Origin: Chloroflexota bacterium
GTDB lineage: Bacteria; Chloroflexota; Anaerolineae; Ardenticatenales; Ardenticatenaceae
Reading direction: 5' to 3'
Length of the DNA stretch: 20,199 nt
NCBI GenBank assembly: GCA_003520455.1
Contig: DOUV01000910.1
Span: 1-20,199, forward strand
The translations under genes were made by a program, and so were the position numbers. Positions 6,674 through 14,289 of the stretch are shown here, piece after piece. The notes under the pieces are model-generated. The model saw only the letters and a list, made by a program, of their open reading frames with translations. It ran no database searches and was not told the DNA's origin. How positions within the stretch are numbered: the first letter of the stretch is position 1; every line of letters starts with the position of its first letter.

Positions 6674-7000
6674 TTAACCTGGCGTGTTGAACCATCCCTG
6701 CATCTGCATCAGCAGTGCCATGTTCCCGGCCGCCTTGAACTTGCCCATCATGAAGGCGGTCATCGGGTTCATCTCGCCCGTCGCGATGGCCTTCCAGACC
6801 TCACTCGGGGCCGCGATGGTGGCGTCGGCATTCGGGTCGTTCCTCTCCCTGACCGTGACCTGCCCGTCCTGGACGCGGAGCACGTAGTCGCCCGGCTCTT
6901 CCCCGCTGAAGTTAAACTGGATGGTGGCATTGACCCTTGCCAACTTCTGCGGGTCGGCCATCGTCGGCATCGCCATCATGATCTCTCGCATTGAGGGCAT
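6674..7000 (-). CDS. SCP2 sterol-carrier-domain protein
   Basis: This 108-residue single-domain protein is read on the minus strand. The ATG at 7000 is preceded by AGGAAAGGAAG about 6 bases away; the open frame extends further but with unrelated composition. Features of the SCP2 fold are visible: an N-terminal amphipathic helix, the strand pairs IQFNFSGEEPGDYVLRVQDG and VTVRERNDPNADATIAAPSEVW, then GEMNPMTAFMMGKFKAAGN and a Met-rich C-terminal helix LLMQMQGWF. SCP2 domains hold lipids or fatty acyl chains in a hydrophobic tunnel; stand-alone bacterial members are usually of unknown substrate. It is divergent from nusA and convergent with the zinc-ribbon gene, so it has its own promoter and no operon partner to suggest a pathway. 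Confidence 0.88.
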   Translation of the reverse strand: MPSMREIMMAMPTMADPQKLARVNATIQFNFSGEEPGDYVLRVQDGQVTVRERNDPNADATIAAPSEVWKAIATGEMNPMTAFMMGKFKAAGNMALLMQMQGWFNTPG

Positions 7001-7034
7001 TGGCTCTTCCTTTCCTGAATCAGCACTGGACTGC

Positions 7035-7110
7035 CGGACCGCCCCGGTCCGAGCATCCCCATCCTGTGGTTGCCAGCGCCAATTATACCGACATCCGTTG
7101 GCTCGCCAAA
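7035..7110 (-). promoter_or_regulatory. SCP2 promoter and leader hairpin
   Basis: On the minus strand, TTTGGC (7110-7105), a 17-base spacer and TATAAT (7087-7082) form a good promoter with a predicted start near 7075 and a leader of about 75 bases. Within the leader CGGACCG and CGGTCCG (7035-7051) form a perfect 7-base-pair hairpin with a CCC/GGG loop. Confidence 0.6.
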
Positions 7111-7214
7111 CAACCGTTTGGTGCGGAGCACGGACCACACCTGAGATTCGCGTATCGTCCCCAAGCGGAGCCATCGAGCGTGCGGCAGAATCCAACTTTG
7201 CCCTCAATTCGGTT

Positions 7215-7243
7215 TTGCATCTCATCCGTGACCGTGCTATACT
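7215..7243 (+). promoter_or_regulatory. Main promoter of the nusA-infB operon
   Basis: TTGCAT (7215-7220), a 17-base spacer and TATACT (7238-7243) give a start near 7250. The leader is about 106 bases. The match to the sigma-70-type consensus is strong, consistent with a highly expressed operon. Confidence 0.75.
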
Positions 7244-7249
7244 ACCCAC

Positions 7250-7321
7250 TGCAATAGCACTCTCGCACCGGAGAAGTGGGGTCCCCCCACTTTTCTTCTT
7301 GTAGGGTGTTGGACTATTGCA
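7250..7321 (+). promoter_or_regulatory. nusA leader with terminator-like hairpin and closing stem
   Basis: A hairpin pairs 7271-7281 with 7285-7295 (core AAGTGGGG/CCCCACTT, loop TCC) and is followed by TTCTT, so it reads as an intrinsic terminator or attenuator within the leader. Around it TGCAATAG (7250-7257), at the predicted 5' end of the RNA, is perfectly complementary to CTATTGCA (7314-7321), which ends a few bases before the purine-rich ribosome-binding region (AGGAAGGAG at 7324-7332, AGGAGGAGG at 7336-7344). The structure could let operon expression respond to termination efficiency. NusA itself stimulates hairpin pausing and termination, so autoregulation is an attractive but unproven reading. 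Confidence 0.6.
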
Positions 7322-7355
7322 CCAGGAAGGAGCTCAGGAGGAGGCCTGAAGCACA

Positions 7356-9086
7356 ATGCGAAGCAGTGAGTTTATGATGGCGCTCAACGCGCTTTGCCAC
7401 GATCGCGAGCTACCGAAAGAAGTCGTCATCGAGGCAGTCGAGGCGGCCTTGGTCACCGCTTATCGTCGCGATTTCGGTGGAGCGGCCAACATTTCTGTCC
7501 GGCTCGAACCAACAACCGGACAGGCCCAGGTCTTCGCCGAGAAGGAAGTGGTCGAAGAGGTCAAGGACGAGCGCGGCCAAATCTCGCTTGTCGAGGCAAC
7601 ACAGCTCAGCAAGGAGGTGACGCCTCAAGTCGGCGACGTCATCCGGGTTGAGATGACGCCCAAGGATTTTGGTCGCATTGCCGCTCAGACAGCAAAACAG
7701 GTGATCCTGCAACGGATCCGCGAGGCCGAGCGCGATAAGCTCTACACCGATTTCGCTGGCCGCGAAGGTGAGATCGTCATGGGCACGATCAGCTCGGTCG
7801 ATTCCAAGACGAGCGCCGTCCGCTTGAGCCTGGGCAAGGCCGAGGCTCTGTTGCCGCGCAGCGAACAGCTCCCGAATGAGAGATACAAGGTCGGGCAGCG
7901 CGTTCGCGCCTACGTCTTTGAAGTCAGTCGCTCGAATCGTGGCCCGCAGATCACGGTCAGTCGCACGCACCGCCAGATGTTGCGGCGCCTCCTCGAACTC
8001 GAGGTTCCTGAGATTGCGAACGGCACGGTCGAGATCAAGGCCATCGCTCGCGAGGCAGGCGCCCGCTCCAAGGTCGCTGTGGCCGCTCTGCAGTTGGGAA
8101 TTGACCCGGTCGGTGCCTGTGTTGGCATGAAGGGGACCCGGATCCAAAGCATCGTCAACGAGCTGAATGGCGAAAAGATTGATGTGGTCCAGTGGAGCCC
8201 CGACGAAGCCACCTTCGTGGCCAACTCCTTGAGCCCTGCCAAGGTCATCGAGGTCTATCTCGAAGAAGGCAATCGCGAGGGCAAGACCGCCGTCGTGGTT
8301 GTTCCCGACAAGCAGCTCTCGCTGGCAATTGGCAAAGAGGGCCAGAATGCCCGCCTGGCTGCCAAGCTGACCGGTTGGCGAATCGATATCAAGAGCGCAA
8401 CGGAGGCGGCCGAGGAGTCCGTTCGCCGGGCGGAGCGCGCGGCTCGCCGCCAGGCCGAAGAAGAGGCCCGGGTCCGCGATGAAGCCTCGCGCCTGGCTGC
8501 CGCTCGCGCCCTGCTGGCCGAGGCCGAGGCCGCCGCTGATGAGTCCGAGGAAAACCTGGAGGAAGAGCTCGATGCCCTGAGTGCTGACGAGGCGCTCCTG
8601 GCGGAAGCGCGTGCTCTACTCCAGAGCGCTCAGGCTGAGCGCGAACCGGAACCGGCTGAATCCGAGGCCGAACCGGTCGAGGCGGCCGCCGAGGCGGAGA
8701 AGGTCGCCGAAGTCGAGGCGGCGAGCGAGCTGGAGGTCGAAGAAGTGCCTGCTCCGGCGCCTCAAACCCCTCAACCGGCACCGCCGCCCGCGGCACCGGT
8801 CACCAGGCCAGAGGCCGTGACGGCCGAAGAACCAGTTGTCGAGGAAGAGGAGGAAGAACCTCTACCGCGTCAGACCAAGAAGATGATCTTCTACACCCTC
8901 GACGAGCGCGGGCAGCCGCAAGACTTCGGCGAGCAGATGGAACGCAAGCGTAAGAAGCAAAAGAAGAAGGGTTCGGTCAAGACCGAATCCGCGCGCGAGC
9001 GGGAGAGCTACGAAGAGCGGCGCAAGCCGGCCAAGAAGTCTCGGCGGCCACGTGGCACCGATAAGTGGGGCGAAGGCGTAGATTGA
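7356..9086 (+). CDS. nusA: Transcription termination/antitermination factor NusA with long C-terminal tail
   Basis: The 576-residue protein starts at ATG 7356 behind AGGAGGAGG. The N-terminal RNA-polymerase-binding domain (about 1-125) is followed by an S1 domain (about 131-205, [12 protein letters not shown]...[13 protein letters not shown]), KH1 with GMKG at about 257 and KH2 with GKEG at about 326 ([18 protein letters not shown]). The core ends near residue 350. The remaining 225 or so residues are unusual: an Ala/Glu-rich predicted helical stretch with repeated ALLAEA-type units, a Pro/Ala segment, a run of Glu, then a basic Lys/Arg-rich end after the short folded-looking [21 protein letters not shown]. 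NusA binds RNA polymerase and nascent RNA to modulate pausing, termination and antitermination. It leads the operon; rimP, its usual upstream partner, is absent. Confidence 0.97.
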   Translation: MRSSEFMMALNALCHDRELPKEVVIEAVEAALVTAYRRDFGGAANISVRLEPTTGQAQVFAEKEVVEEVKDERGQISLVEATQLSKEVTPQVGDVIRVEMTPKDFGRIAAQTAKQVILQRIREAERDKLYTDFAGREGEIVMGTISSVDSKTSAVRLSLGKAEALLPRSEQLPNERYKVGQRVRAYVFEVSRSNRGPQITVSRTHRQMLRRLLELEVPEIANGTVEIKAIAREAGARSKVAVAALQLGIDPVGACVGMKGTRIQSIVNELNGEKIDVVQWSPDEATFVANSLSPAKVIEVYLEEGNREGKTAVVVVPDKQLSLAIGKEGQNARLAAKLTGWRIDIKSATEAAEESVRRAERAARRQAEEEARVRDEASRLAAARALLAEAEAAADESEENLEEELDALSADEALLAEARALLQSAQAEREPEPAESEAEPVEAAAEAEKVAEVEAASELEVEEVPAPAPQTPQPAPPPAAPVTRPEAVTAEEPVVEEEEEEPLPRQTKKMIFYTLDERGQPQDFGEQMERKRKKQKKKGSVKTESARERESYEERRKPAKKSRRPRGTDKWGEGVD

Positions 9087-9101
9087 GCGCGCCTGTTGGC
9101 G

Positions 9102-9140
9102 GGCAGCCTGAGCGAGGGACATTGTCCTGAACCGGCTGCC
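9102..9140 (+). other. Stem-loop between nusA and ylxR
   Basis: GGCAGCC (9102-9108) pairs with GGCTGCC (9134-9140), with an inner GGACA/TGTCC hairpin. It lies in the 73-base gap inside the operon and may be an RNA processing or partial-termination site that sets the NusA to IF-2 ratio. There is no T-run. Confidence 0.4.
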
Positions 9141-9159
9141 TCACGCTTGAACGTAGCGA

Positions 9160-9474
9160 ATGCGACAGAAACACGTACCGATTCGCACTTGTATCGCCTG
9201 CCGCCGTCAGCGCCCGAAACGCGAGATGATCCGTGTCGTCCGGAGTCCGGAGGGCCACGCGCATCCTGATACCACGGGCAAGGCGCACGGGCGCGGCGCT
9301 TATGTCTGCCGCGAGCGCCGCTGTTGGGAGCGTGCCTTGCAGGCCCCGCGTGGGCCGCTGGCTCACGCCTTGAAAGGCCCTATCGGCCCAGAGGAGTTAG
9401 CGGAGCTTCGCATGTTTGCCCAATCGCTGCCGGTGGAAGCACCTCCGGCCAACCAACCTGACAAAACACAATGA
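9160..9474 (+). CDS. ylxR: YlxR family RNA-binding protein (DUF448)
   Basis: This 104-residue protein starts at ATG 9160, the first start after an in-frame TGA at 9148. It carries the family signature RTCIACRRQRPKREMIRVVR near the N-terminus, then D.TGKAHGRGAYVC. The fold is a small basic alpha/beta domain that binds RNA; in Bacillus subtilis the homologue has been linked to RNase P modulation. The last 20 or so residues are a Pro-rich tail outside the domain. Its place between nusA and infB is the standard one. No clear Shine-Dalgarno precedes the ATG. The ribosomal L7Ae-like ylxQ gene that often follows is missing; an 81-base gap leads straight to infB. Confidence 0.93.
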   Translation: MRQKHVPIRTCIACRRQRPKREMIRVVRSPEGHAHPDTTGKAHGRGAYVCRERRCWERALQAPRGPLAHALKGPIGPEELAELRMFAQSLPVEAPPANQPDKTQ

Positions 9475-9489
9475 ACACGTAACACCAAT

Positions 9490-9527
9490 CCGGGACACAC
9501 CTGCGCGCGGCGCCTCGCTGGTCCCGG
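9490..9527 (+). other. Inverted repeat in the ylxR-infB gap
   Basis: CCGGGAC (9490-9496) and GTCCCGG (9521-9527) are perfect complements around a 24-base GC-rich loop. This places a stem just before the infB ribosome-binding site (AAGGAG at 9538-9543). A translational or processing role is possible; nothing specific is recognised. Confidence 0.35.
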
Positions 9528-9555
9528 TCGAGGGTGCAAGGAGAGGCAAGAGAGT

Positions 9556-11349
9556 ATGAGCCATCTTGTTGAGATTACCGGGCCGCTGACTGTCCGCGAA
9601 CTGGCCGAACGCCTTGAGGAGAGCCCGATCAAGGTCATCAAGGCCCTGATGGCGATGGGCGTTATGGCGAACATCAACCAGACCCTGGATTACGACACGG
9701 CCGTGATCGCGGCCGTGGAGTTGGGGCACGAGGTCGTCGTACAGGGTGAACCGGAACCCGTCGCCGAGGTGGTCGAAGCGGTCCCCGCTGCCGTACCACC
9801 ATCGGCACGCAAAGCACTATACGCTGCCGAGCCCAAGGAAAAACTCAAGGTCCGTCCCCCAGTGGTCACGATCCTTGGCCACGTGGACCACGGCAAGACG
9901 ACACTCCTGGACGCGATCCGGGAGTCCAACGTCGTTGCCGGTGAGGCCGGTGGCATTACCCAACACATTGGCGCTTACCAGGTTACCAAGCAAGGTCGCT
10001 TGATCACGTTCATCGACACCCCGGGCCATCAGGCCTTTACCGCGATGCGCGCCCGTGGCGCCCAGGGTGCCGATATTGCTGTCCTGGTCGTCGCGGCCGA
10101 CGATGGCGTGATGCCCCAGACCCTCGAGGCCTACGATCACATCAAGGCGGCCAATGTTCCCATCATCGTGGCGCTCAACAAAATCGACAAGGCCAACGCC
10201 AACCCCGACCGCGTCAAGCAGCAGCTCGCCGAGATCAACCTGGTGCCCGAAGAGTGGGGTGGCGAGACCCCCGTGGTCGAGATGTCGGCCCTGCGCGGCG
10301 AGGGAGTGGACGATCTGTTGGACGTCATCTTGCTTGTAGCTGACCTCAACGAGGGTGAGATCATCGCCAATTCTGACCGACCTGCCCAGGGTGTGGTGAT
10401 CGAGAGCGTGCTCGAAGAGAAGCGCGGGCCGATGGCCACGCTCCTGGTGCAGAATGGCACGCTGAAGATCGGAGACTCGTTGGTGGTTGGCACGGTCGCC
10501 GGGCGGGTGCGCGCCATGTTCGACGAGAATGGCCGCCGGGTGAAAGAGGCCCCGCCCAGCAAACCGGTCCAGCTCATGGGCTTGAGCGACGTCGTCACCG
10601 CGGGCGAGCGCTTCGCAGTCGTCAAGAATGATCGCGAGGCCCGCGAGATCGCCGCCGAGCGGGCACAGCAGGCGCACCAGCACGGCCGAGCCCGAATCAC
10701 CCTCGAAGATGTCTACCGCCGCTTGCAAACCGCCGATCGTAAAGAACTCAATATTATTCTCAAAGTGGATGTTCAGGGCTCGCTTGAGCCGATCATCAAT
10801 GAGCTCAGCCGCCTGAACACCGACGAGACGTCGATCAAGGTCTTGCGCAGCGGTATCGGCCAAATCACCGAGAGCGATGTCTCACTCGCCGCCGCCAGCG
10901 AGGCTGTCATCATCGGCTTCAACGTCGAGCCGGACCGCGTGGCGCGCGATGTTGCCGAGCAAGAGGGTGTCCAGCTCCGGACTTACACTGTCATCTACAA
11001 GCTGATCGAGGATATGGAGATGGCGCTCAAGGGTATGCTCGAGCCGACTTACGAGCCGGTCACCAGCGGGCGCGCCGAGGTCCGCCAGGTCTTCCAGATC
11101 GGCAAACGCGGAAACGTGGCTGGCTGCGCAGTCATCGAAGGCACCATTTACCGCAACGCCCAGGCGCGCGTCTACCGTGGGCGCGAGGTGATCTACGATG
11201 GCGCTATCGATACGCTCAGGCGCTTTACGGAGGATGTACGCGAGGTCCGCACCGGGTTCGAGTGCGGTATCGCGCTTGAGGGCTTCGACGACTTTGAGGT
11301 CGGTGACATCATCGAGTCCTACCGCATGGAGCGGGTCGCCGTCGTCTAG
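9556..11349 (+). CDS. infB: Translation initiation factor IF-2 (short form)
   Basis: The 597-residue protein starts at ATG 9556 behind AAGGAG. A single IF2_N domain (about 1-52, [21 protein letters not shown]) is followed by a short linker of only about 45 residues, so the long disordered N-terminus of the enterobacterial protein is missing. The GTPase domain shows G1 GHVDHGKT (from residue 108), [10 protein letters not shown] (switch I region), G3 DTPGH, G4 NKID and G5 SAL. Domains II, III and IV follow, ending with the fMet-tRNA-binding C2 region ([20 protein letters not shown]...[20 protein letters not shown]). It places initiator tRNA on the 30S subunit and promotes 50S joining. All key GTPase residues are present. 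The gene is followed by a 289-base gap full of hairpins before rbfA. Confidence 0.98.
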   Translation: MSHLVEITGPLTVRELAERLEESPIKVIKALMAMGVMANINQTLDYDTAVIAAVELGHEVVVQGEPEPVAEVVEAVPAAVPPSARKALYAAEPKEKLKVRPPVVTILGHVDHGKTTLLDAIRESNVVAGEAGGITQHIGAYQVTKQGRLITFIDTPGHQAFTAMRARGAQGADIAVLVVAADDGVMPQTLEAYDHIKAANVPIIVALNKIDKANANPDRVKQQLAEINLVPEEWGGETPVVEMSALRGEGVDDLLDVILLVADLNEGEIIANSDRPAQGVVIESVLEEKRGPMATLLVQNGTLKIGDSLVVGTVAGRVRAMFDENGRRVKEAPPSKPVQLMGLSDVVTAGERFAVVKNDREAREIAAERAQQAHQHGRARITLEDVYRRLQTADRKELNIILKVDVQGSLEPIINELSRLNTDETSIKVLRSGIGQITESDVSLAAASEAVIIGFNVEPDRVARDVAEQEGVQLRTYTVIYKLIEDMEMALKGMLEPTYEPVTSGRAEVRQVFQIGKRGNVAGCAVIEGTIYRNAQARVYRGREVIYDGAIDTLRRFTEDVREVRTGFECGIALEGFDDFEVGDIIESYRMERVAVV

Positions 11350-11372
11350 AAGAGAGGGGCAGCAGAGCCCAC

Positions 11373-11400
11373 GGAGCAGGCAATCCACCTGGAGTGCTCC
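11373..11400 (+). terminator. Hairpin just after infB
   Basis: GGAGCA (11373-11378) pairs with TGCTCC (11395-11400) around a 16-base loop. It begins 24 bases after the infB stop. No T-run follows. It is the first of three stem-loops in the infB-rbfA gap. Confidence 0.35.
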
Positions 11401-11417
11401 TCCGGGTAACTTGCTCC

Positions 11418-11483
11418 ACGAGCGAGCGGCGGGCGTCAGATGGCGAGATCCCGTAGAGCCATTGTTGCCCGCCGCTCGCTCGT
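11418..11483. repeat. 17-base inverted repeat in the infB-rbfA gap
   Basis: ACGAGCGAGCGGCGGGC (11418-11434) is the perfect reverse complement of 11467-11483. The 32-base loop contains an inner ATGGC (11440-11444) / GCCAT (11458-11462) pair, so the RNA would form a two-tier stem. It could be an operon-internal terminator or processing site. The arms share the GCGAGC-type composition of the hairpins at 2566 and 14138. Confidence 0.65.
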
Positions 11484-11500
11484 TCTTCCGGATTTCCTCA

Positions 11501-11588
11501 CTCTGGACGATGATATGTTTATATTTCTGTAAGAGTGGCGCGTACGCGCCACTCTTACAGAAAGTGAGATACGCCATCCTCTGGACGA
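11501..11588. repeat. Perfect 40-base palindrome flanked by 10-base direct repeats
   Basis: Bases 11524-11563 form a perfect palindrome with 20-base arms and no loop, reading outward from GCGCGTACGCGC through GAGTGG to the A/T-rich ends TTTCTGTAA and TTACAGAAA. CTCTGGACGA occurs at 11501-11510 and again at 11579-11588, flanking a 68-base segment that contains the palindrome. This resembles a small non-coding mobile hairpin (MITE- or REP-like) with a target duplication. A transcription terminator with accidental flanking repeats is the alternative. Confidence 0.6.
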
Positions 11589-11638
11589 CTGGAGGGCTGG
11601 AAGAATCGTGAGGTGACTGTTGGGGAAAGGAGGGAACT

Positions 11639-12043
11639 ATGAGCCGTCGACAGCACCAGGTCGCGGAGGCCATCCAGGCCCACGTTGACATGATCATCCG
11701 CCGCGAATTGCGCGACCCGCGCGTGGGCATGGTCACGGTGACCCGGGTTGACGTGAGCGAGGATTTGCAGAATGCAACCATCTTCGTCACTGTTTTAGGG
11801 GCGCCGGAGGAGGAAAAGGAAACCCTGAAGGCTCTGCGCGGTGCGGAAGGGTTCATTCGCCGCGAGCTGGCACACCGGCTCCGCCTCCGCTACGTGCCGC
11901 AGATTCACTTCGCCCCCGACGTGGCCCTCGACCAGGCCATGCGCGTCTACGAGTTGCTCGAAGAACTCAACCTCCCGGCTGAGGGCGAGGAGACCAGGCC
12001 ACCCGATGAGACAGGAGAACCCGGTGCCGCCGACGACTCCTGA
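11639..12043 (+). CDS. rbfA: Ribosome-binding factor A
   Basis: This 134-residue protein starts at ATG 11639 behind AAAGGAGGG. It has the RbfA KH-like core: the N-terminal helix RQHQVAEAIQAHVDMIIRRELRDPRV, then VTVTRVDVSEDLQNATIFVTVLG, and the C-terminal helix and strand EGFIRRELAHRLRLRYVPQIHFAPD, ending in a family-typical segment LDQAMRVYELLEEL. About 20 acidic, Pro-rich residues form a tail. RbfA binds the 30S subunit and assists late maturation of 16S rRNA at low temperature. Its 3' end overlaps the DHH gene, indicating translational coupling. Confidence 0.95.
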   Translation: MSRRQHQVAEAIQAHVDMIIRRELRDPRVGMVTVTRVDVSEDLQNATIFVTVLGAPEEEKETLKALRGAEGFIRRELAHRLRLRYVPQIHFAPDVALDQAMRVYELLEELNLPAEGEETRPPDETGEPGAADDS

Positions 12044-12998
12044 TCGCGACGCAGTGGCCGCCGCCATATGCCAGAGCCGCCGGGTGCTCATCTTCAGCCA
12101 CGTGAATCCGGACGGCGATGCGTTTGGCTCGACGCTGGGCCTCATGTGGGGACTGCGCGCTTTGGGCAAGAGCGCTCCTGTCTCGATTGCGGACCCGGTC
12201 CCATTCAACTATCGCTTCTTGCCGGGCTGGCCTGAGATTGCCTCGCGCTTCCCAACCGACGAGGATCTCATCATCACGGTGGATGGCAGCGACCCGACGC
12301 GCTTTGGACCTGGCTTCAGCCCTGACACGGTCGGTCAGCGGCCCGTGATTGTGATCGACCATCACGTCACGAACCCCCGCTTTGGCACGATCAACTGGGT
12401 GGACCCTGGCTACCCGGCCTGTGCCCAGATGATCTACGACCTCCTCCAGACCCTCGGTGTGCCCATCAGCCCCGAGATTGCCACGTGCCTGTTAACCGGT
12501 ATCGCTACGGACACGCTGGGTTTCAGTACCGACCACACCACCCCAGAGATCGTCCAGGCGGCCGGCGAACTGATGCGCGCCGGGGGCGACCTCCCCTTCA
12601 TCCTCAAGCAGGCCTACTCCACCCGGAGGCTGTCCGACGTGCGCCTCTGGGGCCACATTCTGATGACCCTCCAGCTGGAGAGACACCTGACCTGGATCGA
12701 GAGCCGCCTGGAGGATCGCCGCGCCGTCGGGGCCTCGGAGGGTGATGGCAGCGGCGTCGCCAGCTTTGTGCTTAGCATCGAGGGTGTCACGGTGGCGGCC
12801 CTCTTCGTTGAGCGCGAAGATGGCACGACCAAGGTCAGCTTGCGCAGCGCGGTGGGCTGGGATGTGGCGCAGGTCGCCGCGGCGCTGGGCGGCGGTGGGC
12901 ATCCCCAGGCAGCCGGTGTGACCCTGAGCCTCCCGCTGGCGGAGGCCAGGGCATTGGTGCTGCACCATCTCGCCCAGCTTCGCCTGCAGGAGGAGTAG
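12024..12998 (+). CDS. nrnA: DHH-family phosphoesterase, NrnA-like
   Basis: I chose GTG 12024 because AGGAGA lies 5 bases upstream; ATG 12006 in the same frame is the alternative and adds 6 residues. The 324-residue protein overlaps rbfA by 20 bases. The DHH domain shows HVNPDGDAFGS (metal ligands His26, Asp30, Asp32), TVDGSDPTRFG, the name motif DHH at 112-114 and GIATDT. The C-terminal DHHA1 domain has GGGGHPQAAG with His293. All metal and substrate-binding residues expected for NrnA-type enzymes are present. These enzymes degrade short RNA oligonucleotides (nanoRNAs) and dephosphorylate pAp, and related members cleave c-di-AMP products. Location after rbfA is a common arrangement in Gram-positive-type genomes. 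The substrate is inferred from family. Confidence 0.9.
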   Translation: MPPTTPDRDAVAAAICQSRRVLIFSHVNPDGDAFGSTLGLMWGLRALGKSAPVSIADPVPFNYRFLPGWPEIASRFPTDEDLIITVDGSDPTRFGPGFSPDTVGQRPVIVIDHHVTNPRFGTINWVDPGYPACAQMIYDLLQTLGVPISPEIATCLLTGIATDTLGFSTDHTTPEIVQAAGELMRAGGDLPFILKQAYSTRRLSDVRLWGHILMTLQLERHLTWIESRLEDRRAVGASEGDGSGVASFVLSIEGVTVAALFVEREDGTTKVSLRSAVGWDVAQVAAALGGGGHPQAAGVTLSLPLAEARALVLHHLAQLRLQEE

Positions 12999-13000
12999 GC

Positions 13001-14008
13001 GTGCCGACTCTCGCTGCGAAGATCGCGCCCCAACGCTCCGCCCAGTATGCCGCGCTGGCCAGCGCGCTGGCCGAGCCCGAGCTGCGGCTCAGTCCCCTCG
13101 CCCCGCTGATCGACACCATCCGCCCCACCACCCTGGCCGGTCAGGCCTACCTGCTGCTCGACCTGACGGCCGAGCCCGACGAGGCCCAGCAGCGAGCCCT
13201 CTGGCAACTCGGCGCCACCAGCGAATTCTACTGGTACTTCGAGCGGCTCGGGACGGAAGCCGGCCCATTTCTGAAACCGTGCCAACCGGCCTTCGACCCC
13301 TTCTTCCCCCCCGAGCTGGTCGAGGCCCGGCGCTACCGGGGCAAGACCAACGAACTCTTCACCACCGTTATACTCAACCTCGCCCGCTGGAGCCGGCCGC
13401 CGGAAGCATCGACCGGCCATCTCCGCGTCCTCGACCCCCTGATGGGTGGCGGTACCACGCTCTTCGTGGCCCTGCGCCAGGGTCACGACGCGGTCGGCAT
13501 CGAGAAGGAGCGCCAGGACGTCGAGTCCACCGACGTCTTTCTGCGCAAGTTTCTCGAGGCCGAGCGCATCAAGCATCATCGCAAGGCCGAACGGGTCAGT
13601 GGCGTCTCTGGCCGGCGCTGGCTCTGCACGATCCAGCGCGGGACTCGCCAGTTGCATGTCGTGCTGATCAACGGCGATACCAGGTTGGCGCCTGTGCTCA
13701 TGGCCAACATCCCCGGTGGTGGCCTCGCCGATCTGATCGTCGCCGACCTGCCCTACGGCGTCCAGCACCAGGTCCACCTCCACGATCTCCTTCGGGCCAG
13801 CCTGCCGGCCTGGGCCGCGGTGGCCCAGCCTGAGACCGTCCTGGCACTCTCCTGGGACGCCACCCGGCTGCCGCGTGCCACGATGATCGCCTGGATCGAG
13901 GAGGGCGGCGACTGGCAGGTGCTCACGGGCGGCGTCTACGACACCCTCGCCCACCCGGTCGATCGTGTCATCAAGCGGCGCGATCTGGTGATCGCGCGCC
14001 ACCCCTGA
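13001..14008 (+). CDS. Uncharacterised SAM-dependent methyltransferase, Trm11-like motifs
   Basis: The gene starts at GTG 13001, two bases after the nrnA stop, with GGAGGAG inside the end of nrnA as ribosome-binding site. The 335-residue protein has motif I as DPLMGGGTT (from Asp145) followed by a GIEKE acidic loop that would bind the SAM ribose, and motif IV as DLPYG (from Asp249). This pairing is typical of amino-methyltransferases acting on guanine N2 or adenine N6, such as Trm11/TrmG10-type tRNA enzymes. No THUMP domain is seen; the first 140 residues or so are of no family I recognise, with RYRGKTNELFTTVILNLARW just before the catalytic core. Placement between nrnA and truB suggests an RNA substrate, but a DNA methyltransferase cannot be excluded. 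Confidence 0.75.
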   Translation: MPTLAAKIAPQRSAQYAALASALAEPELRLSPLAPLIDTIRPTTLAGQAYLLLDLTAEPDEAQQRALWQLGATSEFYWYFERLGTEAGPFLKPCQPAFDPFFPPELVEARRYRGKTNELFTTVILNLARWSRPPEASTGHLRVLDPLMGGGTTLFVALRQGHDAVGIEKERQDVESTDVFLRKFLEAERIKHHRKAERVSGVSGRRWLCTIQRGTRQLHVVLINGDTRLAPVLMANIPGGGLADLIVADLPYGVQHQVHLHDLLRASLPAWAAVAQPETVLALSWDATRLPRATMIAWIEEGGDWQVLTGGVYDTLAHPVDRVIKRRDLVIARHP

Positions 14009-14120
14009 GCCTTCCGCACCGCCCACAAGGGTGCCAGGAGCGACCGGTGCCGAGAAACCTGAGGGGAGGCGGGACCGCGCATAAGCCCCGATCCGACCCT
14101 ACCGCCATGGGATCTTCGAG

Positions 14121-14197
14121 CAACGCTCAGAGTAATATCGCATGGGCGAGCGCGACGCGCTCGCCCATGCGACGCACCCTATTCCGGATGAGCGTTG
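14121..14197. repeat. Nested palindrome between the methyltransferase and truB
   Basis: Bases 14138-14154 and 14156-14172 are perfect 17-base reverse complements around a single A, with stem core GGGCGAGCGCG. Outside them CAACGCTCA (14121-14129) is the reverse complement of TGAGCGTTG (14189-14197). The whole could form a cruciform or a long hairpin RNA. The GGGCGAGC stem is shared with 2566-2590. The gap 14009-14327 contains no gene I can support. A short frame at 14047-14271 has no recognisable protein features. The part from 14198 to 14290 is A/T-mixed without further clear structure. Confidence 0.7.
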
Positions 14198-14289
14198 AGA
14201 AAAAAGAACCGGAGGCTCGGGAGAGTCCCTCGAACCCCCGGGAGCGCCGAATGATTTTTGAGCAGCTCTGAAGGGTAGGTCCAGGTGCT

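Noticed and set aside
12614..14026. 470-residue minus-strand open frame opposite nrnA and the methyltransferase
   Set aside because: Both sense genes have conserved motifs in the correct frame; the antisense product is low complexity and spans two genes.
14047..14271. 74-residue open frame before truB
   Set aside because: It translates the palindromic element in one frame; the opposite strand gives a matching WASASRSPMR peptide because of the palindrome. It has no recognisable protein features.
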